Assembly: GCA_016932955.1 (NCBI GenBank)
Contig: JAFGBV010000281.1
Location: 1 to 41,913, forward strand
Direction of reading: 5' to 3'
Length of the DNA: 41,913 nt
DNA from: Anaerolineales bacterium
GTDB lineage: Bacteria; Chloroflexota; Anaerolineae; Anaerolineales; UBA4823
Under the pieces are notes generated by a model. That model made no database searches. It was not told the origin of the DNA and saw nothing but the letters and a program-made list of their open reading frames with translations. Positions 9,501-18,678 of this stretch are shown here, one piece after another; positions within the stretch are counted from its first letter, which is position 1, and each line of letters opens with the position of its first letter. The translations under genes were made by a program, and so were the position numbers.

Positions 9501-10537
9501 ATATCGCCAGCATTGTCCCAGAACAGCATCGTACCGCCGGTTTGTTCATACTCAGCCGATAAGATTGTTGCGCCGGGCGCCACCCCCTGCGCGCGCCCGC
9601 CATCGCCATCTCCTGCCACCGTCCCAGCCACATGCGTTGGGTGGTCTTGCACATTCGCCGCATTGTCAATCATCGTCACGCGGCTTCCCGAACCCGAGTT
9701 GAATGTATTATGCGTGGTCAATACCGTCCCACCATCGAACACAAACACCCGCACCCCCGTTCCATCCAGTCCATACGGCGCAGAGTACAGCGGCGTCACC
9801 TGCATCGAAGAGATCGCCCCGTCGTTATTCAGCGTCAGCGGCGCCGGGCCTTCCTCAATCCACTTCACTTCTTCTTCGCCTGCCAGCCCCGCCAGGTTCT
9901 CGCGAGGAATCCACACCGTCATCCCGTGGACGCCCTCGATCGGCGGCAACGCTACCCCGCCGTGCGCTTCTGCCAGAGCCTCTCCCTGCTCCAGCGCCGC
10001 ATCGGCATGTAACTGCATGATCACCATCACCATGTTCTCAGTGGTATGGATTGCATAATCATTCCAAATCCCCTGGCGAATGTTGGGATGCAGCTTATCC
10101 TCTGCCGTCCACAATCCCGCCCAGCGCACCTGCGGCAGGTCCAGCACCTGGCTGGTGCGATCCGCCGGGAGGGCTACCATCCAGGCATAGTTCGGCAGGT
10201 ATTCCTGCAGCTCCAACCCCTGCTGTTGCAGAGCATCTTTCATCTCCGTGGTGGGGATTTCATATAACTGCACCAGCGCATGCACCGTTCCCAGGCTGCG
10301 TTCCCGCACGGCATCCCCTTGCTCTTGGAGCGTACTGCGCACGTCGTTGGGAACACCCTCCTGTGTTTCGAGCGTTCCCGCCAGTAGATAAACCCGATAA
10401 TCAATTGCCTGTTCTTCAGAATTGGATAGGCTCTGCGCCGCCGAACGGCCCACACCCCCCACCAACAGCCCAATGCCTGCCAACACGACAACAATAAACA
10501 ACCCTATCCCCCATGGAGTTGAAACCATCTTTCTCAT
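6581..10537 (-). CDS. Large secreted subtilisin-like serine protease (S8) with C-terminal beta-domains
   Basis: A 1318-residue secreted protein. A signal peptide or anchor covers about residues 5-36. A long region (45-235) that may be a propeptide precedes the S8 domain. The triad is Asp268 (FVFDGG), His302 (HPTHVAG) and Ser508 (GTSMATPAA), with oxyanion Asn411 (WANGN). Then follow a P-domain-like jelly roll (about 605-710), a second beta-sandwich (about 720-870), a beta-rich repeat region opening with WVGRNTDWNNASNW (about 875-1180), and an FnIII-like domain (about 1215-1300). It ends in PPYVIHMPLVVRP, a candidate sorting motif shared with the surface protein ending at 18678. The ATG at 10537 is chosen because GGAGG lies seven bases before it; the ATG two codons earlier abuts the Shine-Dalgarno. 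Substrates are unknown; extracellular protein degradation is the likely role. Confidence 0.92.
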   Translation of the reverse strand: MRKMVSTPWGIGLFIVVVLAGIGLLVGGVGRSAAQSLSNSEEQAIDYRVYLLAGTLETQEGVPNDVRSTLQEQGDAVRERSLGTVHALVQLYEIPTTEMKDALQQQGLELQEYLPNYAWMVALPADRTSQVLDLPQVRWAGLWTAEDKLHPNIRQGIWNDYAIHTTENMVMVIMQLHADAALEQGEALAEAHGGVALPPIEGVHGMTVWIPRENLAGLAGEEEVKWIEEGPAPLTLNNDGAISSMQVTPLYSAPYGLDGTGVRVFVFDGGTVLTTHNTFNSGSGSRVTMIDNAANVQDHPTHVAGTVAGDGDGGRAQGVAPGATILSAEYEQTGGTMLFWDNAGDIQADYALARNSYNADFGTNSIGSNTASNNYDCAREGDYGVSSNMLDGIVRGNNGIVGSAVLMTWANGNERTGGTTYPGRCGSNYLTTAPPSCAKNPIHIGAINSDYDTMTSFSSWGPCDDGRLKPILSAPGCELGRASGETYIYSSLSTSNTAYGGSGWCGTSMATPAAAGVVALMLEQWRLEGYGGANDRPLPALFKALLMHSARDLGQDGPDYIYGYGEVDAQAAVDLIINGNPLNGNGPENWGTGSVGPGGMNSYSITLPANVAELKVTLAWDDFAAAAYAAVALVNNLDLEVVAPDGSTYYYPWILNPAAPYQTATTGVNTRDNQEQVLINNPAAGTWTIRVKGTAVPQGAPQSYGLVYTARYPVYDAGACTEIVTNGGFETDASGWTLSGATRVAAPAVGHGSYSLRLGGANRASHTAYQQISIPASAIRSELSFWWYMTTTESTHPNDRFYVEVRNTANAVLATVDYRSDGWQAGQWMKSENLDLTPWVGQTIRLYFYVTTSNRNISTFWVDDISLQTCAAPLTIYWVGRNTDWNNASNWSSKAVPSCATNVVIPSPTLGGSYPTVNASVEVGNLTIQSEAQLGMSANTLGVCGNWDVQGTALFNATGGTVVFRGSSAQTINQAAGMNGQFYNLDIGNGSTTQTVTPGTNLDIDGSLTIASGATLSSGAYTYNVAGDWTRQGTFTPATSTFVFDGANFQTITGDTSFYNITVGSAVTLTTSSNVTLSGTLNNLGWTKETKSVSGIVSYGLANITVQVNTQGTLSTLVVARRDQDHPHANFNTQTGRYWRITPSGGDFSVTMTLPHDDLDYPQVSRYLGAGTWDFVSVSSTTSTVTRSGITAFSDWAAGNYSPDAVDVMAFYATPGVGKVAVNWETANEIDISGFNIYRSSSMEGEYVQVNADLIAARSVGSGGAMYSWIDEAVQAGSTYYYRLEILDAGGRAQFLDAIAIGEPLPPYVIHMPLVVRP

Positions 10538-10604
10538 CGCCATTCCTCCATCGGTGAGTGACTATCACGCCCTCTCCTACGAGGGTGTTGAATCCGCTAA
10601 CAAT

Positions 10605-10610
10605 ATTATA
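10605..10610 (-). promoter_or_regulatory. Predicted -10 element for the subtilase gene
   Basis: TATAAT on the minus strand (10610 to 10605) in the gap between the aldo/keto reductase and the protease. A TTGAAT lies 21 bases upstream, too far for a normal -35, so only the -10 is convincing. The leader would be about 60 bases. Confidence 0.4.
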
Positions 10611-10696
10611 GTCGCCCCCACCCCCTTTTGGATTCAAAATCCCCCTCGTCCTAACAAAATTGCAAACCCCTCCCTTCACCGCATTTAAGGCAGATG

Positions 10697-11551
10697 CTAA
10701 GCAAACAGCGGCTGGTAAGCGCCTGCCGAAGCCAGCATCGCCTCTTGCTCCGCCGCGCTGAGCGGCGCAAACGCCTCACAAGCATTCAACATCACCGGCA
10801 GCACACTCACATCCCCCACCGTGCACAGGCCGCTCACCGGCTGTGAAAGCGCAAAATTCACCGCCCTCTGCACATCGTCGAGCTCGGTGAAAGGCTGGTA
10901 CCAGGTTGTATGCGTCTTGGGCTGATCGCCCCAGGGACCGCGCGTGATCGCTTTGATCGCCATCACCCCGATATCACGCACCTGGCACTGGCGCAGCAGC
11001 TCTTCAGAATACTCCTTGTAACGGGGGTTGGCATACTGGACGAAGTTCAAAGGGAACAGAATGCTATCGAAATCGAAACGGCGCAGTGCTTCCAGGAAGA
11101 TCTCCGGCGTGTGCACACCATGCCCGGTGATGCCGATGAAGCGTGTCAGCCCTGCCTGGCGCGCCTCGATGGCTGCCTCCAGCGCCCCGCCTGGCTGCGT
11201 CACCTGATCCAGTTCTTCCATGCTGGTCACCGCGTGCAGTTGGTAAAGATCAAACGCATCCACCTGCAAGCGCTGCAGCGAACGGCGCAGCTCAGCCGCG
11301 GCGCCATCTCGCGTTCTCTCCATCGTCTTGCACCCCAGGAAGAAATGCTCGCGCCACTTCGGCATCCAGGGTCCAACACGCGCTTCCGCCATGCCATAGG
11401 AAGGCGCCACATCAATATGGTTCACACCCGCTGCCAGGATCATCTCCAGCACAGCATCAGCCTGCTCCTGGCTAACATCCCAAAAGGCAGCCGCACCAAA
11501 GATTGCCACGCTGCTCAGATGTCCACTTCGCCCGAAACGTCGTTTTTCCAT
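10697..11551 (-). CDS. Aldo/keto reductase family protein
   Basis: A 284-residue NAD(P)H-dependent oxidoreductase with the (beta/alpha)8 fold. The conserved tetrad is visible: Asp and Tyr in IDVAPSYG, Lys in GCKT and His in YQLHAV. FGRSGHLSS at the N-terminus and GITGHG in the middle are typical of the family. There is no ferredoxin-like cysteine extension. The start is ATG at 11551, with AGGAGG five bases upstream; the frame continues to 11590 without a better ribosome site. It lies 56 bases downstream of sbcC on the same strand and may be co-transcribed, although no functional link is evident. The substrate cannot be predicted. Confidence 0.9.
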   Translation of the reverse strand: MEKRRFGRSGHLSSVAIFGAAAFWDVSQEQADAVLEMILAAGVNHIDVAPSYGMAEARVGPWMPKWREHFFLGCKTMERTRDGAAAELRRSLQRLQVDAFDLYQLHAVTSMEELDQVTQPGGALEAAIEARQAGLTRFIGITGHGVHTPEIFLEALRRFDFDSILFPLNFVQYANPRYKEYSEELLRQCQVRDIGVMAIKAITRGPWGDQPKTHTTWYQPFTELDDVQRAVNFALSQPVSGLCTVGDVSVLPVMLNACEAFAPLSAAEQEAMLASAGAYQPLFA

Positions 11552-11607
11552 CGTGTCCTCCTCTGATAAGGAATAGATTGCGTACGCCATGCGCCTATCC
11601 GGCGCGC

Positions 11608-14193
11608 TTAAACCACCCGCACTGTGCTACCGCGCGCCGTCTTCTCTACTTCAATGCGCGCAGGGAAAGCGTCCTTCAATTCATCGATATGCGTGATCAC
11701 CAGCACCTTGGCAAAATCGCCCCGCACCAGGTTGATTGCTTCGATCAGCCGCTGGCGACCCTGAGCGTCCTGCGAGCCAAAGCCCTCATCGATCACCAGC
11801 GTTTGCAGGCGCGCACCGGCACGCTGCGCCAGCACCTCCGAGAGTGCCAGCCGCACCGCAAAATTGACCCGGAACGCCTCGCCGCCGGAGAACATTTCAT
11901 AATCGCGCGTCCCGGCGCTATCTGAGATCTGGATATCCAATGTCTCCTTGAGATCCTCGCGCCGCTTGTCCTTGTATGCCTCCTGCGTGACAAAACGCAC
12001 CGTCATCGTCCCCCCGCTCAGCCGGTCGAGCAGATCATTGGCCCGCCTCTCGATCTCCGGCAGCGCCTGCTCGATCAGCAACGCGGGAACCCCATCCTTG
12101 CCAAACGCCCGTTCCAGCGCTTTATAGCGTCCCGCCTGCCGCGCCAGCTCCTCGCGTTGTTTTTGATAGGTCTCGCGCCGGGTTTTTAAATCCTCCAGCA
12201 CATCCACCTTCTGCCGCGCGGCCCCCACCTGCATGCGCAGGCTGTTCTCCTGCTCCTGCAGATCGAGGAATTCCCGTTCTGCCGCATCGAGGTCGGGCGC
12301 CTCCTGCTCGGCTTGGGCTAGCGCTTCTGCCGCAGCCTCGTACTCCTGCTGCTGGCGAGCATGTTCCGCCTCCTGCGCAGCCAGCTGCTCTGCCAGCTCG
12401 CCGATCTCACGTTCGAGGGGCGCCAGCCTGGCGCGCGCCTTCTCCAGCGCGTGGAACTCCGCCTCCACCGCGCGCCCTTCCAACTCTGCGCGGCGCACCG
12501 CCTCATGCGCGGCCGGATCGTATCCGGTGGCTTTTAACTCTTCGTCGATCTTTGCCAGCGCCTGGCGCGCTTCGCCGGCGTAGTCTTCTCCCGCCAGGAT
12601 GCGGGCGATCTCTGCCAGCCGGGGAGCGCCGCCCGCCTGCCAGTCTTTCCACGCCTGGGAGATCTGGTCCAGGCGCGCCTGCAAGCCCGCCAGCTCCTGG
12701 GTGCGGCGCAGGCGTTCCTGCTCCTGCCCTGCCAGCAACCCGATCTGCCCCTCCAGCGCGGCAATCTCGCCATCCAGCGTGCGCCACAGCGCCTGGTTCG
12801 CCCGGTAGCGGTCGCCCAGTTGCAACCCCTCGGTGGTCAGACTCTCCACCAGCCGCGCCCGCTCCTCCACGGAAAGCGGCTGACCGCACAAGGGGCAGGC
12901 GCCCCCCGCATCAACCTCACCCTCCACCCCCCGCAATTGATCGATGCGCGCCTTGAGCGCATCCATCTCCGCCTTCAAGCGCGGGTTCTCCGCCCGGGCA
13001 TCCGCCTGGCGCTGGCGCACAGCCTGCAACGCCTCATCCAGCGCCGCCCGGCGCGCCAGGGCTTCCTCCGCTGCCGCTAGCGCCTCCTGCGCCACCTCAA
13101 CCTGCGCCTGCAGTGCCTCGGCTTCGGGCTGCTGGCTCTGTAATATGGCTTCCTGCTGTTGTAGCGTCTCCTGCTCCTGCACCAGCCGCGCCCGCGCCGT
13201 CTCAATCTCGGTCAACGGTCCCTGGCGGCGTTGCTCCTGTTCGCGAAAGACTACCGCCGCCTCATCCATGCGCGCTGCTTGAATGCGCTGTTCCTGCCAG
13301 GCAGCATACGCCGCCTCCACCTGCTCAGCCCGTTCCAGCGCCGCCGCCGAGGCCTGGTGCTCTTCCTGGCGAGAAAGCCAGCGCGCCCGCAGTTCTGCGA
13401 CGCCCACCCGCGACCGCTCGGCTTGCCTGTCCAGTGTTTCCACCAGGCGACGCTGCTCAGCCAGGGTTGCCGCTGCCCGGCGCATGCTCTCCAAAGCCTT
13501 CTCCTGCGCCTTGCGCGCCTGTGCAACCGTCGCTAACCCGCTTTGCAACTCCGCCAATCGTGATCTGCGGGACGACTCCTCCGCTAGTTCGGCGTTGATC
13601 TCTGCTGTCCGTCCATCGATCTGGTCTATCTCCCCCTCCACCCGCTTGCGCCGTTCCCAGGCGCGCTGGCGGTAGGTCTCCCAAACCTCCAATCCCAAAA
13701 TATTACCCAAAATACGCTTGCGGTCGCCGGGGCGCTGCTGGGTGAACTGGTCCGCTTTGCCCTGCAGGAAGAAGGAGGCGTTGACGAAGGTGTCGTAATC
13801 CAGGCGCAGTGTCTGCTGGATGCGCTCCTGCGTTTCGCGCTGTGTGCGCTCAGTCAACGGGCGCCAGGCGCTGCTCGCCCCGCTGGCCTGCTCGCGGATG
13901 TGAAATTCCAGCACGCTCGTCTTGCCGCGCGGCAGCGTGCGCTGCACGCGGTACAGGTTGCCCTCGTACTCGAATTCCAGCATCACCTCGGCGGCGTTGG
14001 ATTGCTGGTTGATCAGCGACTCATCCCGCTTGCGCGCCTGCCCAAACAGCGCCCAGGTGATCGCATCCAGGAGGGAGGATTTTCCCGCCCCGTTCGAGCC
14101 AGAAATGCAGGCCAGCTCCAGGTTGGTGAAATCGATCTCGACCAGGTCGCGATAGGAAAGAAAACCAGAGAGGGAGAGGCGCAGAGGGATCAT
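11608..14193 (-). CDS. sbcC: DNA repair exonuclease ATPase subunit SbcC/Rad50
   Basis: The SMC-like ATPase of the SbcCD (Rad50-Mre11) complex, which opens hairpins and blocked DNA ends. The 861-residue protein has an N-terminal ATPase half with Walker A GSNGAGKS (32-39), two long coiled coils (about 170-425 and 445-720) separated by the zinc hook CPLC (433-436), and a C-terminal half with the signature EMFSGGEAFR, Walker B LVIDEGFGS and the switch histidine in VITHIDEL. Its length is closer to Rad50-like proteins than to the roughly 1050-residue E. coli SbcC. Its nuclease partner SbcD is encoded at 22747-23985, about 8.5 kb away on the same strand, not adjacent as is usual. The ATG at 14193 lies only 48 bases from the divergent membrane-protein gene. 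Confidence 0.95.
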   Translation of the reverse strand: MIPLRLSLSGFLSYRDLVEIDFTNLELACISGSNGAGKSSLLDAITWALFGQARKRDESLINQQSNAAEVMLEFEYEGNLYRVQRTLPRGKTSVLEFHIREQASGASSAWRPLTERTQRETQERIQQTLRLDYDTFVNASFFLQGKADQFTQQRPGDRKRILGNILGLEVWETYRQRAWERRKRVEGEIDQIDGRTAEINAELAEESSRRSRLAELQSGLATVAQARKAQEKALESMRRAAATLAEQRRLVETLDRQAERSRVGVAELRARWLSRQEEHQASAAALERAEQVEAAYAAWQEQRIQAARMDEAAVVFREQEQRRQGPLTEIETARARLVQEQETLQQQEAILQSQQPEAEALQAQVEVAQEALAAAEEALARRAALDEALQAVRQRQADARAENPRLKAEMDALKARIDQLRGVEGEVDAGGACPLCGQPLSVEERARLVESLTTEGLQLGDRYRANQALWRTLDGEIAALEGQIGLLAGQEQERLRRTQELAGLQARLDQISQAWKDWQAGGAPRLAEIARILAGEDYAGEARQALAKIDEELKATGYDPAAHEAVRRAELEGRAVEAEFHALEKARARLAPLEREIGELAEQLAAQEAEHARQQQEYEAAAEALAQAEQEAPDLDAAEREFLDLQEQENSLRMQVGAARQKVDVLEDLKTRRETYQKQREELARQAGRYKALERAFGKDGVPALLIEQALPEIERRANDLLDRLSGGTMTVRFVTQEAYKDKRREDLKETLDIQISDSAGTRDYEMFSGGEAFRVNFAVRLALSEVLAQRAGARLQTLVIDEGFGSQDAQGRQRLIEAINLVRGDFAKVLVITHIDELKDAFPARIEVEKTARGSTVRVV

Positions 14194-14224
14194 CGTTGGA
14201 TTTATCAGGTACCTTCCCCCCGAT

Positions 14225-14235
14225 TATAGTACAAT
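14225..14235 (+). promoter_or_regulatory. Predicted -10 region 6-11 bases before a start codon
   Basis: Overlapping candidates TATAGT (14225-14230) and TACAAT (14230-14235) end 11 and 6 bases before the ATG at 14242. With either one transcription would begin at or within a few bases of the start codon. No Shine-Dalgarno is present, so the mRNA is probably leaderless or nearly so. Confidence 0.45.
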
Positions 14236-14241
14236 TCTCCC

Positions 14242-15111
14242 ATGCCCCCCAGCCTTGGCGAAGATCACCTTACCGCCAGCCAGCCCCGCCGTTCACCACT
14301 GGGCCGCTTCTGGGCTGCCCTGGGTTGGACGCGCGCCTCCTACTACCTGATGAGCGGCTTTGTGCTCATCCTCTTCCTGCTCGGCTACGTCTGGTGGCCC
14401 CTGGCTGAAGAGTACCTCTCATACATCCCCTGGGACGGCCCCTGGTGGCGCTACCTGGACTGGCTGCTGCTGGGCAACTTCCTCGCCATGTCGTTGCTGA
14501 TTATGGCCCGCGCCGACCTGCGCGCGGATGTCAAGATCGTCTTCGTCGGCTTTTGCGGCGGACTGGTGATCGAGGGCTGGGGCACGCAGACGAACATCTG
14601 GCACTACTACACCCATGAGCGCCCCCCGCTGTGGATCATCCCCGCCTGGCCGATTGCCAGCCTCTCCATCGACCGCCTGGTGCGCCTGTTGCATGAGCAC
14701 ACCCCTACCGGGCACACCCGGGCTTACCAGATCATCTATTGGGTTGTCTTTGGCGGATTCTATGTTCTAATGCTCTATTTCGTTGCCCCCACCTTCGATA
14801 AATCGCTCACCCAAATGGCACTGCTGCTGGTGGCCTTGCTCACCCTAACCCCCACCGACCACCGCCTGGCGCTGCTCACCTTTGCCGCCGGCTCGGGGTT
14901 GGGCTACTTCCTCGAGCGCTGGGGCACCACGCGCGAATGCTGGATCTACTACACCGGTCAAACCCCGCCTCTCTTTGCCGTGCTGGCGCACGGCATGGCC
15001 GCGGTAGCCTTCTGGCGCTCGGTACGCCTGCTGGAGGTCGTGCTTGCCCGCCTGCGCCTCCCCCGGCTGACGGGCAAAGTCTCACCCTCTGCGGATGACT
15101 CTGCCGGTTGA
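14242..15111 (+). CDS. Integral membrane protein with an internal duplication, function unknown
   Basis: A 289-residue protein with about eight hydrophobic segments. Residues 111-150 and 225-264 are repeats of each other with 18 identities in 40 positions and no gaps. Both contain E-x-WGT, a tryptophan, YYT, PPL and end in R-x-VRLL, so the protein looks like two fused copies of a membrane unit. Invariant Glu, Trp and Tyr residues in both copies suggest a ligand- or lipid-binding role, but this is inference. The family is not recognised. The start at 14242 is the first ATG after the predicted -10, with no ribosome site. It diverges from sbcC and is followed by a surface-protein gene that has its own promoter. 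Confidence 0.75.
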   Translation: MPPSLGEDHLTASQPRRSPLGRFWAALGWTRASYYLMSGFVLILFLLGYVWWPLAEEYLSYIPWDGPWWRYLDWLLLGNFLAMSLLIMARADLRADVKIVFVGFCGGLVIEGWGTQTNIWHYYTHERPPLWIIPAWPIASLSIDRLVRLLHEHTPTGHTRAYQIIYWVVFGGFYVLMLYFVAPTFDKSLTQMALLLVALLTLTPTDHRLALLTFAAGSGLGYFLERWGTTRECWIYYTGQTPPLFAVLAHGMAAVAFWRSVRLLEVVLARLRLPRLTGKVSPSADDSAG

Positions 15112-15136
15112 GTTTATTGCCGTTTCTCGTTACAAT
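15108..15136 (+). promoter_or_regulatory. Predicted promoter of the surface-protein/cyclase operon
   Basis: TTGAGT (15108-15113) and TACAAT (15131-15136) with a 17-base spacer; the -35 overlaps the stop codon of the preceding membrane-protein gene. A leader of about 65 bases with AAGGAGG near 15196 leads to the ATG at 15211. Confidence 0.6.
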
Positions 15137-15210
15137 ATAACTGAGCAGCCATTGATGCCATGCTCATGCTCTCGTCAAAAGAAAATACGTGATCAAGGAG
15201 GACTCCTGCA

Positions 15211-18200
15211 ATGAAGCCCACCCGCCTGATACCCCTATTTTTCATCCTGTTGGTCTCTCTGGGCCTGATCGTGCTGGGTCTCAGCGCTGCCCAGGCTGCG
15301 GCAAGCGCCGCTCCGCGCCTGCCGCAGGCCCCAGATTTGGCATTTGTCTACACCAGCACCAACGTGCCACTGCCCTTCCCTGGTGACCAATGTGCTACTT
15401 TGATTACCAGCACCATCTTTATCCCCGAAGATTACCAGATCGCCGATCTCAACCTGGGCATCGCCATTCAACATGGTGACCGCACTAATTTGCACATCAA
15501 CCTTGTATCGCCCAGTGGTCACCGTGAAGTGATCATCTTTGAGCCAACTTCAGCATCCGCTACAAACATCAATGCTTTGATGGATGACGAGTCAGGCCTC
15601 CCATATGATTCGGATGGCTCACCGCATACTTTGCTGCCTCGTTACAGTGCGGCAACCTGGAACACACGCGCCCTCAACTTGCTTGCCTATAATATGGAGC
15701 AAACCGCAGGGACATGGGCTTTGGAAGTGTGCGACCAGACGATGGCAGGCCCCGGCGGCACCCTGCTCGACTGGACCCTTTTCTTCGACGCCGCCCCCAA
15801 CTTTAGCCTCTCCTACTTCGTCGGCCCGGCCAAAGAGGCCTGGGGCAACCCGCTGGAATACGAGGTGCACATCCAGAATAGCGGCGTTGTGGATGCCCTC
15901 GGCACGATTGTTACCACCACCCTGCCCGCCAATGCCGTTTTGAATGCCGCCAGCCTATTATGCCCTGACGCGATCTCCTGCTCCTACGCGCCCCCTCCCA
16001 CCCACACCATCACCTGGAATGGCGACATCGCTTACAGCAGTGAAGCGGTCATCTACTACTCGCTGACGCCCAACCCGGGCACCTATGGCCCTTACGATAA
16101 CACCGCTGTGATCTACCACCCCCTCGCTGGTTCAAAGGATCTCTTCACCCGCGCCTACGCCGCCCCCGTGGTGTACGGCAACGCGAATTTCGAGTCCGGT
16201 ACAGATGGCTTCTACATCCCTACCGGGTCTATCAATAACCAATGGTTTTGGGGCATCGATACCAATGGCCCGGCGCCTTTCCACAGCGGTCCCACCACCT
16301 GGAGCACCAGCATCGCTGGCGCCCCTTACCCCCCAGGCAATATGTCCACCCTGGTGCGCGACCTCGACCTGCGCGACCTCGATCCGCGCACACCCCTGGC
16401 GATGCAGTGGTGGGACTGGTACGACTTCGATGATGACGGCGGCGATATCGGGCGGATCATCATCAACGGCGATGTACTTTATTCCATATCTGGGAACAGC
16501 GCTCCCACCTGGAATCATCACATTGTGGATCTCAGTCCTTATGTCGGTCAATATATCGAGGTGAAGTGGATCCTGATCAGCGACAACGATGCCTTCACCG
16601 GCTACGGCTGGCACATCGATGAGGTCAGTCTGCACACCACCGCGACCGGCGTTGATCTCGCCATCGCCAAAATCGATCAGGTGGACCCTGTCTTTGCCGG
16701 GGAGTTGCTCACCTACACCATCTCCGTGACCAACACCGGCCCAGAGATCGCCTTGGGAACCACCGTGATCGATTACCTCCCCCCTGAGGTCATCTTTGTT
16801 ACCTCTGCTCCCGATCCCACTGCCTGCGCCCTCACCAACCAGAGCGTGGTTTGCGACCTCGGTGACCTCCCCACGGGAATGTCAACATCCCTCGAGTTGG
16901 TTGTGTCCACCAGCGCTACAACGCCCCCCGGCTTCTTGCAAAATACCGCCTGGGTTACTTCGGATATCTTCGACACAAACATCGGTAACAACCAGACCAC
17001 CATCGAAACTTTGATCATCCAGGCGGAGAACACCGCGCCTCAAATCTTCAGCGTCACGCCCTCCTTTGGCCTCAACACCAGCGCAACCGACCTGGTGATC
17101 ATCGGGCAGAATTTCGCAACCAGCGCTGCCGTTTATCTCGACAACATCCAACTGACCAGCGTTACCTTCATCGACAGCCTCACCCTGCATGCCGTCGTCC
17201 CCTCTGGGCTGCCCCCAAGAACATATAGCCTCTCTGTTATCAATCCCGATGCGCAGACAGCCAAGTTGCTGGACGCTTTCACCGTTATCGAGGATGCCCC
17301 GCCCCAGATCGAGAGTATTTCGCCTGTATGGGGTCTCAATGATCTGCCCGTGGTGATCCACATCTATGGCAGCAATTTCTCCCCAGACCTGGAGGGCTGG
17401 CTCGCACACCCTGATTCTTCCCAAGTTGACCTGGATTACATCAACTATGTTGACGCCACCCACCTGCGCGCCGTTGTGCCCATCAGCATCCCCACCGGCA
17501 CCTATTCACTCACCCTGCTCAGCCCGCTGACCAGCCTGAGCGACACCCTGCCCAGTGCCTACACTGCCATCGACCCGGCAACCTACGACGATCTGACCGC
17601 CTTCGATTTCGGCCTGTGGCTGGGTCCGCCCAGCCCAGAAGCCGGTGAAACCACCGCAGCCGGCTTGGTAGTGCGCCGCTATGGCGGAAGCGAAACGCTC
17701 AACAATGTTGAAGTGCTCTTCACCCTGCATGGCGAGCCACTGGGCACCAGCGTGATCGAAACCCTTGATCCACGCTCTGGCACGCTCGTCACCCTCACCT
17801 GGCCCGCGCCAGATGTCCCTGGCTTATACCAGATCGTTGCCCACATCGACCCCAATAACCTGGTGGACGAGGCCAACGAGGGAAACAATGTTTTCACCCG
17901 CACCCTGCGCGTGCGCCCCTACACACCCTTTGGCACACCGACAATTCTCACTTTCACGGTAGATGGCGGGAATCTATCGACCACTGACCGCCAGGTGAGC
18001 CTGGACATAGAGGCCGAAAACAACCCCGCCTGGCTCTACTATGTGGAATATATCTACGACACCAGCACAGACGACTGGCTGCCCGTAAAGCAGAGCGGCT
18101 GGCTCACCTATACCGAGGCATATAGCGCCTATGAGTGGCTCCTCACCCCCGTCCCTGGCGCCCACTACCTCCAGGCCTGGATTGCCAACCAGGCTGGCAA

Positions 18201-18678
18201 CATTGCCCCTCTGCCTGCTCGTACGTTAATCAATTACATTCCTTTCCAGGCGCGCATTGCCATACAGGAAGGCCACATTTATCGCGCCCCCTTCACCAGT
18301 GGCGAGACTATCCTGGTGCGCCTCACCTCGCTGCTTGGGGATGCCGACCTGATCATCTGGGGGCCAGGCGGCGTGGAGATTGGGCGCAGCGAAACAGGCA
18401 ATGCCATTGAGGAGATTCAGTTCACCGCCACAGCCGACGGATGGTATCAGATCGAGGTTGAAGGCTACACCTCCACCGAATATCGCTTGCAGGTTTACCT
18501 AACCGAGCCAACCCTGGCTGCCCTCGATCTGCTCTCGCCCGATAGCCCCCTGCGGCGCGGGCGCGACCAGCCGTTCACCACCGAGATACCCTCGGATAAG
18601 ATCGGCCTCCCCGCCGCTCCTGTTACAGATCTCGTATACTACTTCTTCCTGCCAGGGGTGTATCGAACTGCGCCTTGA
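15211..18678 (+). CDS. Large secreted modular surface protein (P-domain, DUF11, IPT, CARDB, PPC-like)
   Basis: A 1155-residue exported protein with no enzyme domain recognised. A signal peptide covers about 1-30. In order: a P-proprotein-like domain (about 45-195, with NLHINLVSPSGH and GTWALEVCDQ), a DUF11-type repeat (about 197-305), a MAM/immune-inhibitor-like beta-sandwich (about 320-475), a second DUF11 domain (about 481-602), two IPT/TIG-like domains (about 608-693 and 697-788), a CARDB-like domain (about 798-902), a linker domain, and a PPC-like domain (about 1010-1095). It ends in DLVYYFFLPGVYRTAP, matching the candidate sorting motif of the subtilase at 6581-10537. These domains commonly mediate adhesion or protein-protein contacts outside the cell. 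Its stop overlaps the start of the cyclase/ATPase gene by one base (TGATG), so the two are co-translated. A strong AAGGAGG precedes the ATG. Confidence 0.85.
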   Translation: MKPTRLIPLFFILLVSLGLIVLGLSAAQAAASAAPRLPQAPDLAFVYTSTNVPLPFPGDQCATLITSTIFIPEDYQIADLNLGIAIQHGDRTNLHINLVSPSGHREVIIFEPTSASATNINALMDDESGLPYDSDGSPHTLLPRYSAATWNTRALNLLAYNMEQTAGTWALEVCDQTMAGPGGTLLDWTLFFDAAPNFSLSYFVGPAKEAWGNPLEYEVHIQNSGVVDALGTIVTTTLPANAVLNAASLLCPDAISCSYAPPPTHTITWNGDIAYSSEAVIYYSLTPNPGTYGPYDNTAVIYHPLAGSKDLFTRAYAAPVVYGNANFESGTDGFYIPTGSINNQWFWGIDTNGPAPFHSGPTTWSTSIAGAPYPPGNMSTLVRDLDLRDLDPRTPLAMQWWDWYDFDDDGGDIGRIIINGDVLYSISGNSAPTWNHHIVDLSPYVGQYIEVKWILISDNDAFTGYGWHIDEVSLHTTATGVDLAIAKIDQVDPVFAGELLTYTISVTNTGPEIALGTTVIDYLPPEVIFVTSAPDPTACALTNQSVVCDLGDLPTGMSTSLELVVSTSATTPPGFLQNTAWVTSDIFDTNIGNNQTTIETLIIQAENTAPQIFSVTPSFGLNTSATDLVIIGQNFATSAAVYLDNIQLTSVTFIDSLTLHAVVPSGLPPRTYSLSVINPDAQTAKLLDAFTVIEDAPPQIESISPVWGLNDLPVVIHIYGSNFSPDLEGWLAHPDSSQVDLDYINYVDATHLRAVVPISIPTGTYSLTLLSPLTSLSDTLPSAYTAIDPATYDDLTAFDFGLWLGPPSPEAGETTAAGLVVRRYGGSETLNNVEVLFTLHGEPLGTSVIETLDPRSGTLVTLTWPAPDVPGLYQIVAHIDPNNLVDEANEGNNVFTRTLRVRPYTPFGTPTILTFTVDGGNLSTTDRQVSLDIEAENNPAWLYYVEYIYDTSTDDWLPVKQSGWLTYTEAYSAYEWLLTPVPGAHYLQAWIANQAGNIAPLPARTLINYIPFQARIAIQEGHIYRAPFTSGETILVRLTSLLGDADLIIWGPGGVEIGRSETGNAIEEIQFTATADGWYQIEVEGYTSTEYRLQVYLTEPTLAALDLLSPDSPLRRGRDQPFTTEIPSDKIGLPAAPVTDLVYYFFLPGVYRTAP

